64,000 nucleotides of DNA, taken from assembly GCF_030272615.1 (NCBI RefSeq), contig NC_081410.1, forward strand, positions 113,040,433 to 113,104,432, in the 5' to 3' direction. A program made the translations under genes and the position numbers. This document shows positions 24,006 through 36,183 of this stretch, one piece after another. This DNA comes from Cryptomeria japonica (lineage: Eukaryota; Streptophyta; Pinopsida; Cupressales; Cupressaceae). Each line of letters starts with the position of its first letter. Position 1 is the first letter of the stretch. The notes under the pieces are model-generated. The model searched no databases and was not told where the DNA came from. It saw nothing but the letters and a program-made list of their open reading frames with translations.

Positions 24006-24843
24006 GAGCTTTTTTTCTTTGGCTTGTTTGTCTGCATTTATTTTGTCTTTGTTTGTGTTTGGGGTTGCTCCCCTATTTTGCTGTTGTTTCTTGCCGGATT
24101 GGCTATTGACCGGCTGCTGTAAAATTTTAGATTTCGGTTCCTTGTAAAACCCGTTTATCCTTATAAAAAATAGCTTCACTTAGAAAACAAACTTGAGATC
24201 TTCCCCTACCCCACGACTGCAACTTCAACACTACTCCAAATCCTCAAACTAGCTCCCTCTTTCTCCATCTCTACCAACTCCCTCCAAAACTCCAAACTTA
24301 TTTTAAAATTCTAAAATTTGAAGAAGTTTTGATTCAAGCATTGTTTTTTTCTTTTACTAAATACCATGGCTTATCTTTGCAACTATTCTATGGCGTCGTC
24401 CCAACTCTGCAAATTATTAACAATAGCAGAAAGAGCGAAATATTGAACAAAACATATTTCTTGAAATAGCAGAAAGTGGGAAAACAATATGGCCTTTGCA
24501 TGGGTTTTTTCAGCTTTTGCATGTTTTAATTATAGTCTTAATATTTGATTTTGTCCATGGAGATTAATGTTTTTTCTCAGTCTTGTCCCTTCGGCGAGCT
24601 TACTAAATATTTAGATCTGGATGCGGTGTGTGCGTGGGCTGGCAAGGATCTTCACAATTCAACTCTCAAGATACATAAAACTTATTTTTCAAAAATTAAA
24701 TTCAAATCTTTTCAGTAAAATCATCAATGGATGTCATGAAATATTGAGATTTTCTTATAAAAATTATCTTCATAGATCTACACAGATTAGATCTATCGTT
24801 GAGAAATAAATTCAGTGTGTGATACTGATTGAAAGTTGGATTT

Positions 24844-25012
24844 GGCCTCATGGGATGTCATGAGAGAGAAAGTGTATGAATCGATCCAGGAAAATGAAAC
24901 CAAAAAGCTCTCATACCCATATAAATTAACAAAGATGGGGTTTTCTGTAAAACCTTTTCTTCTGAATCGATTCACAGGCTTTCTCAACTCATCATGGCTT
25001 CCCAACGGGCCA
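24844..25012 (-). ncRNA. Foldback locus B, MIRNA-like hairpin
   Basis: Minus-strand 5' arm (25012 to 24955, containing GGGAAGCCATGATGAG and GTGAATCGATTCAG) pairs with the 3' arm (24902 to 24844, containing CATTTTCCTGGATCGATTCA and CTCATGACATCCCA). The loop is about 50 nt. The 3' arm core GGTTTCATTTTCCTGGATCG is invariant among A, B and C. The 5' arm has lost two bases near GATTCAGAAGAAAAGG, so pairing next to the loop is weaker than in A and C. Short open frames across it on both strands are by-products of the arms. Confidence 0.55.
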
Positions 25013-25050
25013 TATATTCAGTGTATTGATGAAATACGCTAAATCTTAAG

Positions 25051-25311
25051 GCAGTATTTATAGTTTCATAACCTGTAATTCATTGAAAGATGGAGGCATA
25101 TCAATATGTTAGATGTTATCATGTCACAGTTTGTGTAGGTGAACTTTCTTTTCTCTTTTGTTTGGTGGTCTGAGATGTTGAATTTGTTTCTATCTACCAA
25201 ATTAGGAACAGTTTAAACAACCAGTCTACACCTTTATTGTTGAACTACCTTCAACGTGTAGAGTGGATTGGAGATCTAGTGCTCTTTGATGCCGACACCA
25301 CTAATAAGGTG
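25051..25311 (-). promoter_or_regulatory. Conserved upstream region and TATA box of foldback B
   Basis: On the minus strand: GAAACTATAAATACTGC (TATA box, 25067-25051), preceded by a region that matches locus D base by base for long stretches (ATTGATATGCCTCCATCTTT, CTGTGACAT, AGAAAGT) and the severed upstream part of locus A. Conservation extends to about 25200 in C and D (AATTTGGTAGATA.AAACAAA) and stops at 25311, where gypsy integrase sequence begins. Confidence 0.6.
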
Positions 25312-27092
25312 CAAATAGGAAAATCATTTGGTCCAAAAATTAGTAAATTTAAGATCATGGTTAATTACTATCATACTGTGCATATTACTACAAAGTTTAA
25401 ACATCTCCCTTTTGCCACTCCCAAAATAAATGTTGCTCAACTGTATCATAAGTTTTCAAGAATATAGAGTTCCATTCTATTGGAGAAGCATGTAGTTCTT
25501 TTAACATCTTAAAATTAAGGTTTGAATTATTGAAAATATATAATTTATCCTTGTACCATAAAATATTTCCTTTCATACAATTTTTTTTTGACATACATAA
25601 ATCATGTTAGATTTTCTCAATAAGAGTTTGATTATTAGACTCCTCCCACACTTCTCTCCCCTCATTTACCCAATCTATTTGTACTATGAAAATCGAATAC
25701 ATTAGTGACTATGTGGGTTCATCTTGCATCGATAAAGTAGTAGCCATAATATTATCCTCTTCCTTCTTAAAATCATCCCAATATCTTTGTGACTAATTTT
25801 TGTTTCTCCTCATATAAAAAACTCTATTCCAAGGAATATTTGATACCATGATGATTTTATTTTACATTAATGTGTCTTTTCATAAGAGAAGGTGTTCATT
25901 GTTTGATTGTCTACAATATCTAGCTAACATTTTTTTTTTCTCATATATTGGTTTCAACATTTGTAGCTTTGAATTAGTGTCTCTCAAATGGTATGTGTCT
26001 TCCTTCTAGTATGAGTACTACTCCTAAGTAATCAATTGAAGCATCAAATGAACCAATATTATCTTTCTTTAGAAAACAATCGGGTAGCTATAAGATTAGA
26101 TTCATGCACATGGATTCCTTTAACTACTCAATTATCCTTGTATTTTCCTTAATCCACTTTGAGGAATCCTTCTTTGATAATTATTTCTGAGAGGTGATGC
26201 TATGCTACCATAATTGTTTACAAATTGGTGATATTAACCTATAAGCCATAGGAAACCCCATAGGTTCTTGAGGGTTCTAAGTATTTTCCACTCTACAATA
26301 GCCATACTCTTATGAGGGTCCACCTTGAATTTCTTTTGAGACACAATATGAACCAAGTACTCTAGTTCTTTGACTCCAATTGCACACTTTGATGGCTTAG
26401 CATACAATTAATGTTAATTATTAATATAAAAAAGTTAATCAAAATGCCATAGATCTTCCTCCCAAGTTTCCCCATATATTAGGATATCATTAAAAAACCA
26501 AAATAATTTTATAAAATGGTTTGAAGATAGAACTCATCAAAATTTGAAATCTTGATGGCACATTTATGATACCAAAAGGAATTACTGAAAATTCATGGTG
26601 AACCTCATAGGTTTGAAAATTTGTCTTATGTACATTTTCATCTTTACTATTGATTTGATGATAATTAGTCTAAAGGTCAATTTTTGTAAATTAAACTTGA
26701 TACCATTAATCTCATCTAGACAATCATCAATTACTAGAACAAAAACTTATATTTTACATAAATGTTGATCTATTTATAACCATGACACATACTCCAAGTT
26801 TCATCCTTCTTTCACATCATTACCATTTAAGAAAAGTAAGAACTTTAACTATGCTTGATAATACTTTCCTCTACCATCTCGTGAACTATCTTCTCTATCT
26901 CACATTTTTGCATATAAATATCTATAGAGCCTGATGTTCAGTGGTTGGATACCTGGTGCTAGTTGAATTCCATGATCGTGATATCTCTTAGGAGATATAA
27001 ATACGTGTAGATCTAATACTATATAAGCCTTTGAACACGATATATTTCTCATGAAATCAATTGAGCCAAAACTCCACTCGCTCAAATTTTTA
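25311..27092 (-). pseudogene. Decayed gypsy pol: RT and integrase zinc finger
   Basis: On the minus strand: the start of RT at 26990-26900 (RYHDHGIQLAPGIQPLNIRL), the RT connection region at 26405-26200 (YAKPSKCAIGVKELEYLVHI, then a GFL..IG..H.FV.NYGSIA remnant), and the integrase zinc-binding region at 25590-25400 (WYKDKLYIFNN, LKELHASPIEWNSIFLKTYD, LFWEWQKGDV). A short core piece (IVINHDLKFTNFWTK) follows at about 25375-25325. The sequence then ends abruptly at the foldback B unit. LINE-B inserted upstream of RT at 27093. Confidence 0.75.
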
Positions 27093-27101
27093 TTTTTTTT
27101 T

Positions 27102-28819
27102 GATAAAAATGGATGAACCACTGAAATTATATTAATTTATATATATCTTTTTACATGGTGTCTGGTTCAATGAGCACTGAAGGGAAAGAACTAGTAAGAA
27201 AACCCTTTAGTTTGGCTCAAAAGAACAAAAGCCTATCTACCCATTACAATAGCCCAAAGGCAGTCCACAAAAAACCCCAGAATACATCACCAATCACATT
27301 AGATATAAAGGAAGCTTGAGAGAAGCTTGTAGGAACCAGTGAAGATGATAACATCCCAAAAAAGAAGCCACCATATCCTGAACAAAAAGAACAGTGCCAA
27401 CACCTAAGGACTCATCTGACTATGTCCCACATGTAACCAAGGCCCTGCAGATACACAAACACAAAGCTAGAAGGGAACCAAGTAGAAGCAATCCTGTCAG
27501 CATGTGAATGGTTAGCAAACAAATGCCCATCTATATAAAGAGCAGAGAAGGATGAAGAAAACCCTCAGGAATCAGCATGAGGCCAATCCACAAAACAGTC
27601 CATAGTAAAAGCCATAGAATCAATAACAGGATAAGGAGCCATCTACCCCACCAAATTAACTGCACCTTCCAATTCCTCAGAAGAAGGCAATAGCTATCAA
27701 TTTTGCCAAGGAGTCTCCAAATAAAGAAGAGCATCATGAATATAGAAAAAACACAAAACAAGAATGAATATCATACCTATTCACCATCTTGAATTTAACG
27801 AGGGAAAGAATAACCACTACATGATTATCTTATCATCATAAAAGAAAATGCCGAGCAAGAAATCTCAAACAAAAAGGTGAAATTTCCTCATGCCATTCTG
27901 CAAAACCAATCATTAAGGCAAATTTCAACATAACAAGCACAAGACGTAATGATTCAACAGAAGGAACACATTCACATAATGTGAAGCGAAGGCTCAATGT
28001 AAAGATGCCCACAACCAACCACAAAGAAAAATGATCAAAAAGGGAAAAGATCACAATCAATGAAGTTTAACGAAACCAACCACAAAAACTAATGATTTGC
28101 ATGAGATACGATACCAAGTCGATCCCCAACGAAACCAATGAAAACCGAGGTACTCATCAACTGAGGTGATATCCCATAAATCCAACATGTAACTACATGA
28201 AACCATACAGGAAACCAGAAAGTGCCAAGCAAGACGTCCATGCCCCAAAAAAGATAATTGCACACGGATCATATGATTTTATTCTTAAATAGGCCAGCAA
28301 CTTACCAAAAATTGAAGAAAGTAAAATAGAGAAAGACCAACTAGCAATCTCTGAAAAATCAAAAGAAGATAAGGAGAAAGCCATCAACCAAGACATCCAT
28401 AATATTCCAAAACTGCAACCAAGGAACAATCCATACCAAAAGAGTCAGCCGAGCATAGTTTGCCCCTCCACCCTCCATACTCAATAAGGAGCTACTACCA
28501 GGAATAACTACAACAGAGATGGTGCCATAAGGCAAGACAACATCCCCCCTATAGCCATCCAAGGAAGTGAAGCACCCCATAAAGCAAGGAGACGAGAGAC
28601 GACACTTTGAGCAAAAGGCAACTCACCCCAAACAATAGAAATCACAACAAACACTCTCCTTAATGAATAAATTCTCCCAGTAAATGTCAACAAAAAAGAT
28701 ATTGCCCAAAGACCACTATCTTCATTATAGACACTTATGAAAGAACACCCACACCAAAAATAGGGAATGAGGGATTTCTGAGTGGAAGAACTGCTTAAGG
28801 GAGAAGGTTCATGCAGGAG
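27102..28819 (-). other. LINE-B 3' tail, 1.7 kb
   Basis: The tail after RNase H contains only short, overlapping, Trp/Leu/Phe-rich frames with no recognisable domain. Unlike the LINE at 21892 I cannot support a third ORF here. Length and position are unusual for a simple 3' UTR, so a decayed coding region is possible. Confidence 0.45.
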
Positions 28820-30300
28820 ATAGGAATGTCTGAAGGGGCAAGTTGTATATAGTCAACACTCTCAACCACAGCCTTGTTAGCTATAAAATCCGCAAAGCAT
28901 TAACCTCTCTAAAATAGTGAGAGATAGAGAAAGTGGAAAAACATTTAAGTTGTAGGAGAATGTGATCTAAAAAATACTACAGGTGCCAAGAAAGACACTT
29001 TTTGCTAGCAACCACCTAAAAGACTAGCATTGAATCACCTTCAATAACAATATCCTTAATGTTTAAAGAAAGAGCTAGGTCAAGCCCAAAGGATAAAGCC
29101 TGAAATTCAGCCACATTATTAGTGTCATGGCCAATATATTTACCCACTGCCTTAATGATCCTTGAAGAGTGATACAAAATAATTACCCCAATCACAGACC
29201 TCCCCAGATTACCTTTAGACACCCCATCAAACTAGAGTTTATATGAAGGAAAAGGAGGAGGACCCCATTTGGCCATTTTGCGTTTAAGACGTGAAGGAAA
29301 TCCATCTGATATAGCCCCATGAGAAGGCATCAATTGAAGTGAAGACCATTGCCAAGTGACCCAATTATCCCAATGAGAAAAAGACTTGAGATGATCTAGA
29401 CTTTTATGAATGAAAGAGATCACCACTTCAGTAATGGTGGCTTGAATTTTACCAGTTATGTCTGCCAAAGATGCAAATTTATTCTTAAAGATTCTTGAAT
29501 TTCTTTCAAGCCAAAGATTACAAATTATTAGAGATCGAGTGACAACCCAAAGAGATGAGTAGATCGAAGAGGGAAACAATAAGGGCCAGGACATAAATTG
29601 TGAAAGTAGATTAGAAGATAGTGCAGAAGACCAACCTAACATATCAAACAACCAATATCAATAGTTAGAAGCAAAAAGGCACAGTAGGAAAAGGTGATCC
29701 ACCGATTCCATACAATAACCACAAAAGACACAAGGAAACACTGTTGTAATCCTGAGTCTATCCAATCCCATCTTAGTAAGGACTTTATCTTGGACTGCCA
29801 ACCAAGTAAAACCCCCTGCCTTTGGAAGATAGGCATGATGCCAAAAAGCTTAGAAGGTCAAAAAGAATGCAAAGGGGCTTGAACCAAAGATTTATACCCA
29901 TCTTTGCTTGAGTAGGAGCCTAAAATGTTTTTAACCCAAACCAAGGAGTCCTCCTTATCAATGAAAACTAGAGGTCTTTTACGAAGCTCCTCAACAAAAG
30001 ATAAAATAAGATTGTTATCAATAGACAAGGGAGGAATATCCTTCCATTCAACCACTAAACATGGGCCAGATGAGATAATATTAAAATAATCTGCAACACA
30101 AGGCTCCCAAAGGTCGGATAGAATGTCAGGAAAAGGGGACCAGTCACGAATAACTGAAAGAGCAGGATGTCCATTCCAGACTTCATCCCAAAATTGGGCA
30201 TTATTCCCATTATGAACAATCCAAGATAGATGTGGTAAGATCACCCCCCTACAAGAAACCAAAAAATTTCAGAATGCAGAACCCTTCAGAAGGGATGTTG
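28820..30300 (-). pseudogene. LINE-B ORF2 C-terminal part: zf-RVT and RNase H
   Basis: 30262-29858 carries the post-RT region (GNNAQFWDEVWNG, SYSSKDGYKSL). 29836-29640 matches the zf-RVT zinc-binding segment, decayed. 29651-29232 carries IICNLWLERNSRIFKNK. RNase H follows at 29231-28820: FDGVSKGNLG, GVIILYHSS, NVAEFQALSFGLDLAL, IVIEGDSMLVF, then VNAFADFIANKA in another frame. The RNase H DEDD pattern is partly recognisable. Several frameshifts. Confidence 0.82.
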
Positions 30301-30426
30301 CAGTAAAAATCCTTTCTCTGGATGCTCCTCTTAAATACTTGGTGAGCATGATGGAAGCCCATTTACTATGAGGATCTGCATATAGCTTCCAAATCAATTT
30401 TTTCCCCAATGCTTTACTCTGAGAAA

Positions 30427-32995
30427 CTAGATCATGGATACCCACCCCCCCCCTAGTTCCTTAGGGTGACAAGTTTTATCCCAAGCAAGAAGAGGGATCT
30501 TCTTTTTACCTCCTAAATTGTCATTCCAAAAGAAGGTCCTAAGGGAAACCTTAATATCTTTAATGACTTGAGATGGAACTTGTAGGATAGACATCAAATA
30601 TGTAGGAATAACATTCAATATTGATTTGATTAAAAGGATCTTACCAACCATTGTAAGCCACTTATGATTCTAGGAGGAAATTTTGGAGGTTATTGAATGA
30701 ACAACTTTATCCCAAAAGGAGGTCTTTTCTGGTCCTAGAAAGAAAGGAATACCTAAATACTTACATGGAAAGGTCCCAACTTGAAAATTCTAGAAGTGGA
30801 TAAGTGTATCTCAAACTAGAGTGGGGACATTCACAAAAAAGACTTTGGACTTCTGATTATTAACTTTTTACCCAGAGAAATCAACATACTCAGACATATT
30901 TTTCTTAATAACTCGAGCTTCCCTCATTGAGGCCAACCCAAATAGAAGTGTATCATCAGCGAATAAGCAATGTGATTGTGAAGAAGGGAGACCATTGACT
31001 CTAATGCCTGACCATAGACCAGATGTCATAGCATTAGAGATAGCCCTACTTAATGCTTCTACCAAGAGAATAAACAAAAAAGGAGATAGGGGATCTCCTT
31101 GCCTAATTCCCCGGGAGGAAACAAAGAATCCTGAGGGAGAGCCATTAATCAAAACTGAAAAGTGGGCAGAGGATATATATGATAACACCCATTTAACCCA
31201 GCTATGCGAGAACCCAAAATGATACAAAACCGCCACCACGGACTGCCAGTTAACCCGATCGTAAGCTTTAAGAATGTCTAGTTTAAGAATCATGACTGGA
31301 ACCTTTTGATGAGATATGGAGTGTAGAATTTCATGAGATACAATGGCACCTTCAGAAGTTTCCCGACCTGGCACAAAATCATCCTGCTCCAAGGGAATTA
31401 TCTGAGGAAGGAGCTTAGACAGCCTAACCGAAATAGCCTTAGTAAAGATCTTATATAAGGTAGTACACAAGGCAATTGGACTAAAGTCTGAAAAAGAGGT
31501 AGGGTTATCTACCTTCGAGATGATAGCAATAAGAGTTGTATTAATTTCTCTTAGTATCAACCTATTCCTTCTAGATTCCTCTAAGGCTAGCAGTACATCA
31601 TTTCCTATGAAGTCCCAACATTTCTGAAAGAATAATGGAAAAGACTACCTCTTTTAGTTCTGCCAAAGAAAAGGGGGCTATAAGCATCCTATTATCCTCC
31701 TGAGACACTAAAGGAGGGATCAAATTTACAAACTCCTCATCCCCCAACATCGTCTCTGCTGAAAGAAGAGACTTAAAGAACCCAACAACTTCATTAGCTA
31801 TGTCATCCTCTTCCATCAGAGTGTTACCATTAGAGTCAATAATACAAGAGATTTGATTGCGAAGTCTCTTGAGCTTAGAAGAGGAATGAAAGAATTTTGT
31901 ATTTCGATCGCCTTCGGAAAGCCAAAGGTCCCTAGACTTCTGTTTCCAATAAGATTCCTCCCTAGCCAAGATCTCACTCAACTACAGATTCAGGAATTCT
32001 AGTTGATCATACACTAAGGAAGACATACCTAAAACAACAGTGCTTCCATTTAGGTGCTTAATTTCCTCTTGAATCCTAATATTTTCACCAAAAATATTCT
32101 TAAAATGTGTCACATTCCAATTCTTTATCCTTGACTTAAGAAAGCCCATTTTCTTAACAAGCTGAAACATCCCAGACCCAGGAAAAAATGGAGCTGAGGC
32201 CCACCATTGTTTTAAGGAAGCTAAAAATGATTGGTCCCTAAACCACCCTGGCTCAAACTTGAAAGGTAGCTTTCGAGGAGCCCTATCCTCAAAAATAGTG
32301 AACTAAATAGGGAAATGATCAGAACTAGTAAAGGGGAGAATTGAGGACACAAAGTCCTGACCTGAATTAAACCAGTTATCTGAAACCAAAAAGCGATCCA
32401 ACCTTTCTGAAATTTGACAAAAGTCCCTATGCATGTTAGTCCATGTAAATGACCCATTAGGAGGTTTACAATCAACCAAATTCAGGGACTGAATAAAATT
32501 GCAAAAGTTTGACATAGAATGTTTATTAGGAATGATTCCCCCAGCCTTTTCATCCAAACTAGTAATTGCATTAAAATCTCCCCTAAAAATCACTTAAACA
32601 TTCCGCAGAGGAGAAGCAAGAGAAACCAAAACATTCCAAAGATTTCCTTTTTCTAGAACCCCAGATGGACTGTAGACATTAAACAACTAGAATTTTAAGC
32701 TTGAAACCCTACTCTTAACCAGCCCAAGCATCCAATTGGATGAGGAAGCAATTAATGAGAAATGTACACTAGAATCTTTCCAAAGGACTGCCAGCCCACC
32801 TGAAGCACCAGAAGAGGGAGATGAGAAAAAATTCCATACTTTCCAAGAAGAAAATAACCTATCCGCCAAAGACAAATTTAGCTTAGTTTCTTCTAATAAT
32901 ACCAAATCACACTTCATTAAGTCCAATTGTGACTTAATCAAGAGTCATTTGTTAGGGGTGTTTAAGCCCCTAACATTCCAGGATATAATCCTCAT
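30427..32995 (-). pseudogene. LINE-B ORF2 N-terminal part: endonuclease and RT
   Basis: Starts at ATG 32995 (MRIISWNVRGLNTPNK), the canonical start of the APE-type endonuclease. It continues with LLEETKL, GGLAVLWKD, FRGDFNA (catalytic Asp/Asn), LDRFLVSD and SSDHFPI. RT follows with SDFSPIALCTTLYKIFTKAI, VMILKLDILKAYDRVNW (first catalytic Asp), GIRQGDPLSPFLF and CLFADDTLLFG (the two catalytic Asp), then PTYLMSI. Stops in the endonuclease fall at Trp positions. One frameshift lies near 31590, in the segment before RT. Transcripts would be copied at a nicked target by this protein. Confidence 0.88.
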
Positions 32996-33031
32996 TGGAC
33001 CTAAGGGGAGGCATCAGCTCTCCCCAAAACA

Positions 33032-34886
33032 TTAAGAGAGGTCTAAAAGGTTTTTTGATCTTTTCTTTCTAGAGGTCTCCAAAGAAGAAATAATTGTTGT
33101 TTGAATTCCCGCATCAATTTCTAATTTAGTCTTAGTATGCTTAGGTTTGCGACCCCTTTTCCCGGGAGTGGACAAGGGAGAGGAAGGGAGAAAAGGAGTT
33201 TGAACCAAAGGAAGCCTAGAAGTGACCTCCACGGGTGCCTTATCTACCCTACCCTCCTCATTATATGAGACAACGGGAACTAGAGATGACAGAAGACCTG
33301 GAACCACCAAAGCCTTATCCATGTTGAGAAGCTCAAAAGAGTTATTGGTAGGAAAAGCAGCTAAGTCATTCTCCAAAGAACCCAAATCAACCGAAATCGA
33401 AGAAATTACCTTATTCGCTAAAGGAGAATTAAGAGAGACCTTATTAGTGTAAACAATATCCTGAATCTGAGCAATGAGATGCTCATCTGGAATAGTGTCA
33501 ATACCCATAGGTTTGTCACTATCTATCATAACCTCAGGGATTCGTGTTTCCCATATCTAAATTATTATCCGCAGGCACCGACTTATTTAGAGCATCAAGG
33601 ATACACGGATCTATCCCTGGGATATTACCCAACTAAACCATATGCTCAGAAGACAAACCCCTATTGGAAGTGTCATTAGGAATTTCCAGAAGGGGAGCAT
33701 ACGGTACACCAATCCTCGAGGAAGGAACAAAGTTCTTAATTGCTACTGCTGAAACCCTAGAAGTGAAAGTTTTCTTCAATGGGGAAGGAGGATTAGCAAC
33801 AATACCAACAAATTGACCTCTGTTCCAGGCAAAAGAATCCACATTCTCACCCAAAGGAGATTCAGTATCCCATGACCCAAGTCGAATGGATTTCATATGA
33901 AAAAACAAGGGAGAATCCATAGTAACTATAGAGCATCCAAAATCCTTAGAGTCCCTAACCAAGTTTTGACGCCACAAGCCAAAAGGAGACCGAATGTTGC
34001 AGAACTTTGGCAAGGAAAATTTAGGGGAAACTAGCACACAAATTTTGACAACCAACACCCCATCCTCAAACAGCGAGTGAGACAACAAAAATTTTCCCAG
34101 CGAATCCCCAATTTTTGATAAAATATCATATTCAACAAATTCAGAATGTAAAAGAGGAAGTTTAATCCGCATAGGAACCTATTTTGGGCCAACCCTAGAA
34201 GCCGCAAGAAAGGGTTTCCAACTCTCTACAAAAATCAGGTTTTTCCCAAGCCAAAATAACGGAATACTCAACGCCTTATCTCGAGTAGATGCAGAATCAA
34301 ACAAAATGATAAACGAACTTGCAGAGATAACATGAAAATATAAAGTACCATACCAGTGTGCATGAAGTTTACAATGGAGCTTGGACAAAGGAATAGAGTC
34401 ACCCCATACCTGGATCACAACCGCTAAAGCCTGAAGATCATGAGCCTTCTTCCCCAAAATGGCATCCGAAGCATCAATCAAAGGAACCGGAAGTGGAGCA
34501 GGCTAAGAGGGTAAATCTACATTCGACAAAACACCTCCCGAATCTCCTGAATGCAAATTCGCAGAGGAATCTGGCCGAGGCTTATTACTAGGAACCCTAA
34601 CATTCCGTTTTTGCCTACCCTTTTGTCCATTTCCCATAATTTGATTTCGGTCCCGATTTTGATGCCTCCGGAAAAACCCTTTAAAATATGCAGAGGAAGG
34701 GAAATCATGTTGGAGTATTTTTTTATCTGTAAAACAAGCAGGTGAAGCCAAGACATCAACCCAATTGCCATCCCGAAAAACCCACTGCAGAATATGTCCT
34801 GCCCGAGAACCAAAGGGATCTTTGGGGGGGAGCAGGTCAGACACCGCCTCATCCCCCCAACGCCTGATCCGTTGCATGCCGGACAC
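33032..34886 (-). pseudogene. LINE-B ORF1
   Basis: ATG at 34886 or 34894 (different frames, both plausible). The frame from 34886 runs to 33633 with two stops. It then shifts to a 165-codon piece ending at 33032. The first ~130 residues are basic. Residues about 140-240 (VIQVWGDSIPLSKLHCKLHA, SFIILFDSASTRDKAL) look like the DUF4283-type RNA-binding domain of plant LINE/gag-like proteins. The middle (FCNIRSPFGLWRQNLVRDS) is compatible with the region that follows that domain. The end is Pro/Ser-rich with a basic KRGRKPKHTKTK motif. No CCHC knuckle is visible. It would coat element RNA. Confidence 0.7.
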
Positions 34887-34895
34887 TTTGACAAA

Positions 34896-36128
34896 ACACT
34901 TAGATCAATTGTCCTCCCCTCTTAGTGAAAGAACATGATTAGTTCCAATAATAGTTCTTGAAGTTCATCTCAAATGTTTCCAAAGTAGTAAGCAACTCTA
35001 CTCTCATAATAATATCTATTACATTCATAGAGATATAAAATATTAGAAAATTAAGATGATAATCTCTTATAGATAACTTAATGATATTTTAATTTACTAG
35101 AACAATTAAAAGTACCCAGTATCCTCATCTCCAATTAGAATGTATAATTTTGAAGATAAATATATGAAACAATTTTGAAGCTAAAAACCTGTTAAGTATA
35201 TCCTTCCCCTAGCATAATTAGTGCTCCCCCAAAATTTAGAATTTTTCCCAATCATACAACTGAGAATAAAAACATTTGAAAATCTAAACCTTTAGATCAA
35301 ACTAACATATCAACACAGAAAAACTGACAGAAGCAAAAATTCAATTCCTCGTAAGAACCTTGTTCAAATTGATGATCCCAAAGAATCAGTTTTTCAACTC
35401 TATCATGGATAAAATTGCTTCGAAACTATATATTTAATCAATCAAGTTACATTCATAAAGATAAAATTGCTATTTAATCTATAAAATCAATGGATACGTT
35501 AATGACCTCCATCTTTATGAAGTGATTCGTTCTGTCTGAAGACGTGTATAATCTCTGTAAATTTGCATGTTAAACAGTCATCGTCAATGTAAATTTTATT
35601 GCTGCTTACAGTTGCCAAGTACAAATACACATGTACCATTTCCTACAGTATTTCTCCCAATCACAAACAGAGATTATGAAGTTGAAAAACAAAGTCATAT
35701 AGCATTTAAACTAGATCCTTGAAAACTGTTTTATTTTTTTGACAAATTGCTTAAATTTTACTTTATTTTGTTAAAAACCCAACTTATAGAAAACAATCAT
35801 CAGGATGGAAAATGGAGTGCTCACACTTATCTCTTAGTTAAGATTACAAGGAGCATGTTATTAAAGAAAATTTGGATGCTCCATAGATGCACGAGTTTAA
35901 GCACTAAATTTCCAACAACAAAATCTCAACCTGAACTAATTGAACCAAACAAATATAAAAGAAAGTTGAAGAAAGATCTCCAATTTGGTAGATAAAAACA
36001 AAGTGCATGTGCGTTGGAGGAGGTCACCAAACATTCAGAGAAAATGACACTCCACCCACTCAAACACATTCTGAAATGATAACTTATAACATGGCTACAG
36101 TTTCCAGATGTCTCACAGGTTATTGAAA
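34896..36128. other. AT-rich region with gypsy residue, no gene
   Basis: Just right of LINE-B a faint minus-strand coding trace (ETFEMNFKNYYW near 34980-34940) may be the upstream part of the gypsy copy split by LINE-B. The rest is AT-rich without recognisable genes. From about 35975 the upstream region of foldback C begins (AATTTGGTAGATAAAAACAA). Confidence 0.45.
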
Positions 36129-36139
36129 TTATAAATGCC
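36129..36139 (+). promoter_or_regulatory. TATA-like box upstream of foldback C
   Basis: ATTATAAATGC, 45-50 nt before the 5' arm, aligns with the TATA boxes of B and D. It is the least canonical of the set. Confidence 0.45.
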
Positions 36140-36183
36140 CACAAAGATCAGTCCATTCCATCAGTACAATGAATGTCTGTCCC

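Larger units (their letters stand above)
21892..24184 (+). mobile_element. 5'-truncated LINE with RNase H and an extra 3' ORF
   Basis: The insertion is bounded by a perfect 16 bp target duplication, AATAGCTTCACTTAGA, at 21892-21907 and 24169-24184. The 3' end reads CCTTATAAAAA, a short A-rich LINE terminus. Inside are the C-terminal RNase H of ORF2 (21910-22299), then a second long frame (22296-24005) and a 165 bp T-rich 3' end. Because one target duplication encloses both frames, they were retrotransposed as a single RNA. The insertion split tandem unit 2. Confidence 0.85.
20981..24361. repeat. Tandem duplication unit 2, split by LINE insertion
   Basis: Unit 2 runs 20981-21907, is interrupted by the LINE fragment (21908-24168), and resumes at about 24169-24361 with the same C-rich block as unit 1. 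Removing the LINE restores a ~1.1-1.2 kb copy. Confidence 0.75.
27093..34895 (-). mobile_element. LINE-B, near full length L1-type LINE with RNase H
   Basis: Order on the minus strand: ORF1 (34886-33032), ORF2 with endonuclease, reverse transcriptase, zf-RVT and RNase H (32995-28820), a 1.7 kb 3' tail, and an A tail (plus-strand T run 27093-27101) preceded by TTTTTATC. It lies inside a decayed gypsy pol. ORF2 is largely in one frame from endonuclease to the start of RT. A second copy of the same family lies at 60930-64000. I could not establish a target duplication, and the 5' end near 34895 is approximate. Confidence 0.88.

Noticed and set aside
24793-25042. Short proteins across foldback B on both strands (70 and 68 codons), with a similar 63-codon one at locus C
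   Set aside because: They arise from the paired arms. The frames are not kept between loci A, B and C, whereas the base pairing is.
33025-33040. TAATG stop/start overlap at the end of LINE-B ORF1
   Set aside because: The frame opened by that ATG ends after about 20 codons and is not the endonuclease frame. The real ORF2 ATG is 36 nt further on.
34880-34990. Possible target duplication for LINE-B (CACTTTGACAAAACACTTA compared with CCACTCGCTCAAATTTTTA)
   Set aside because: Too many mismatches to support a duplication; left as unresolved.
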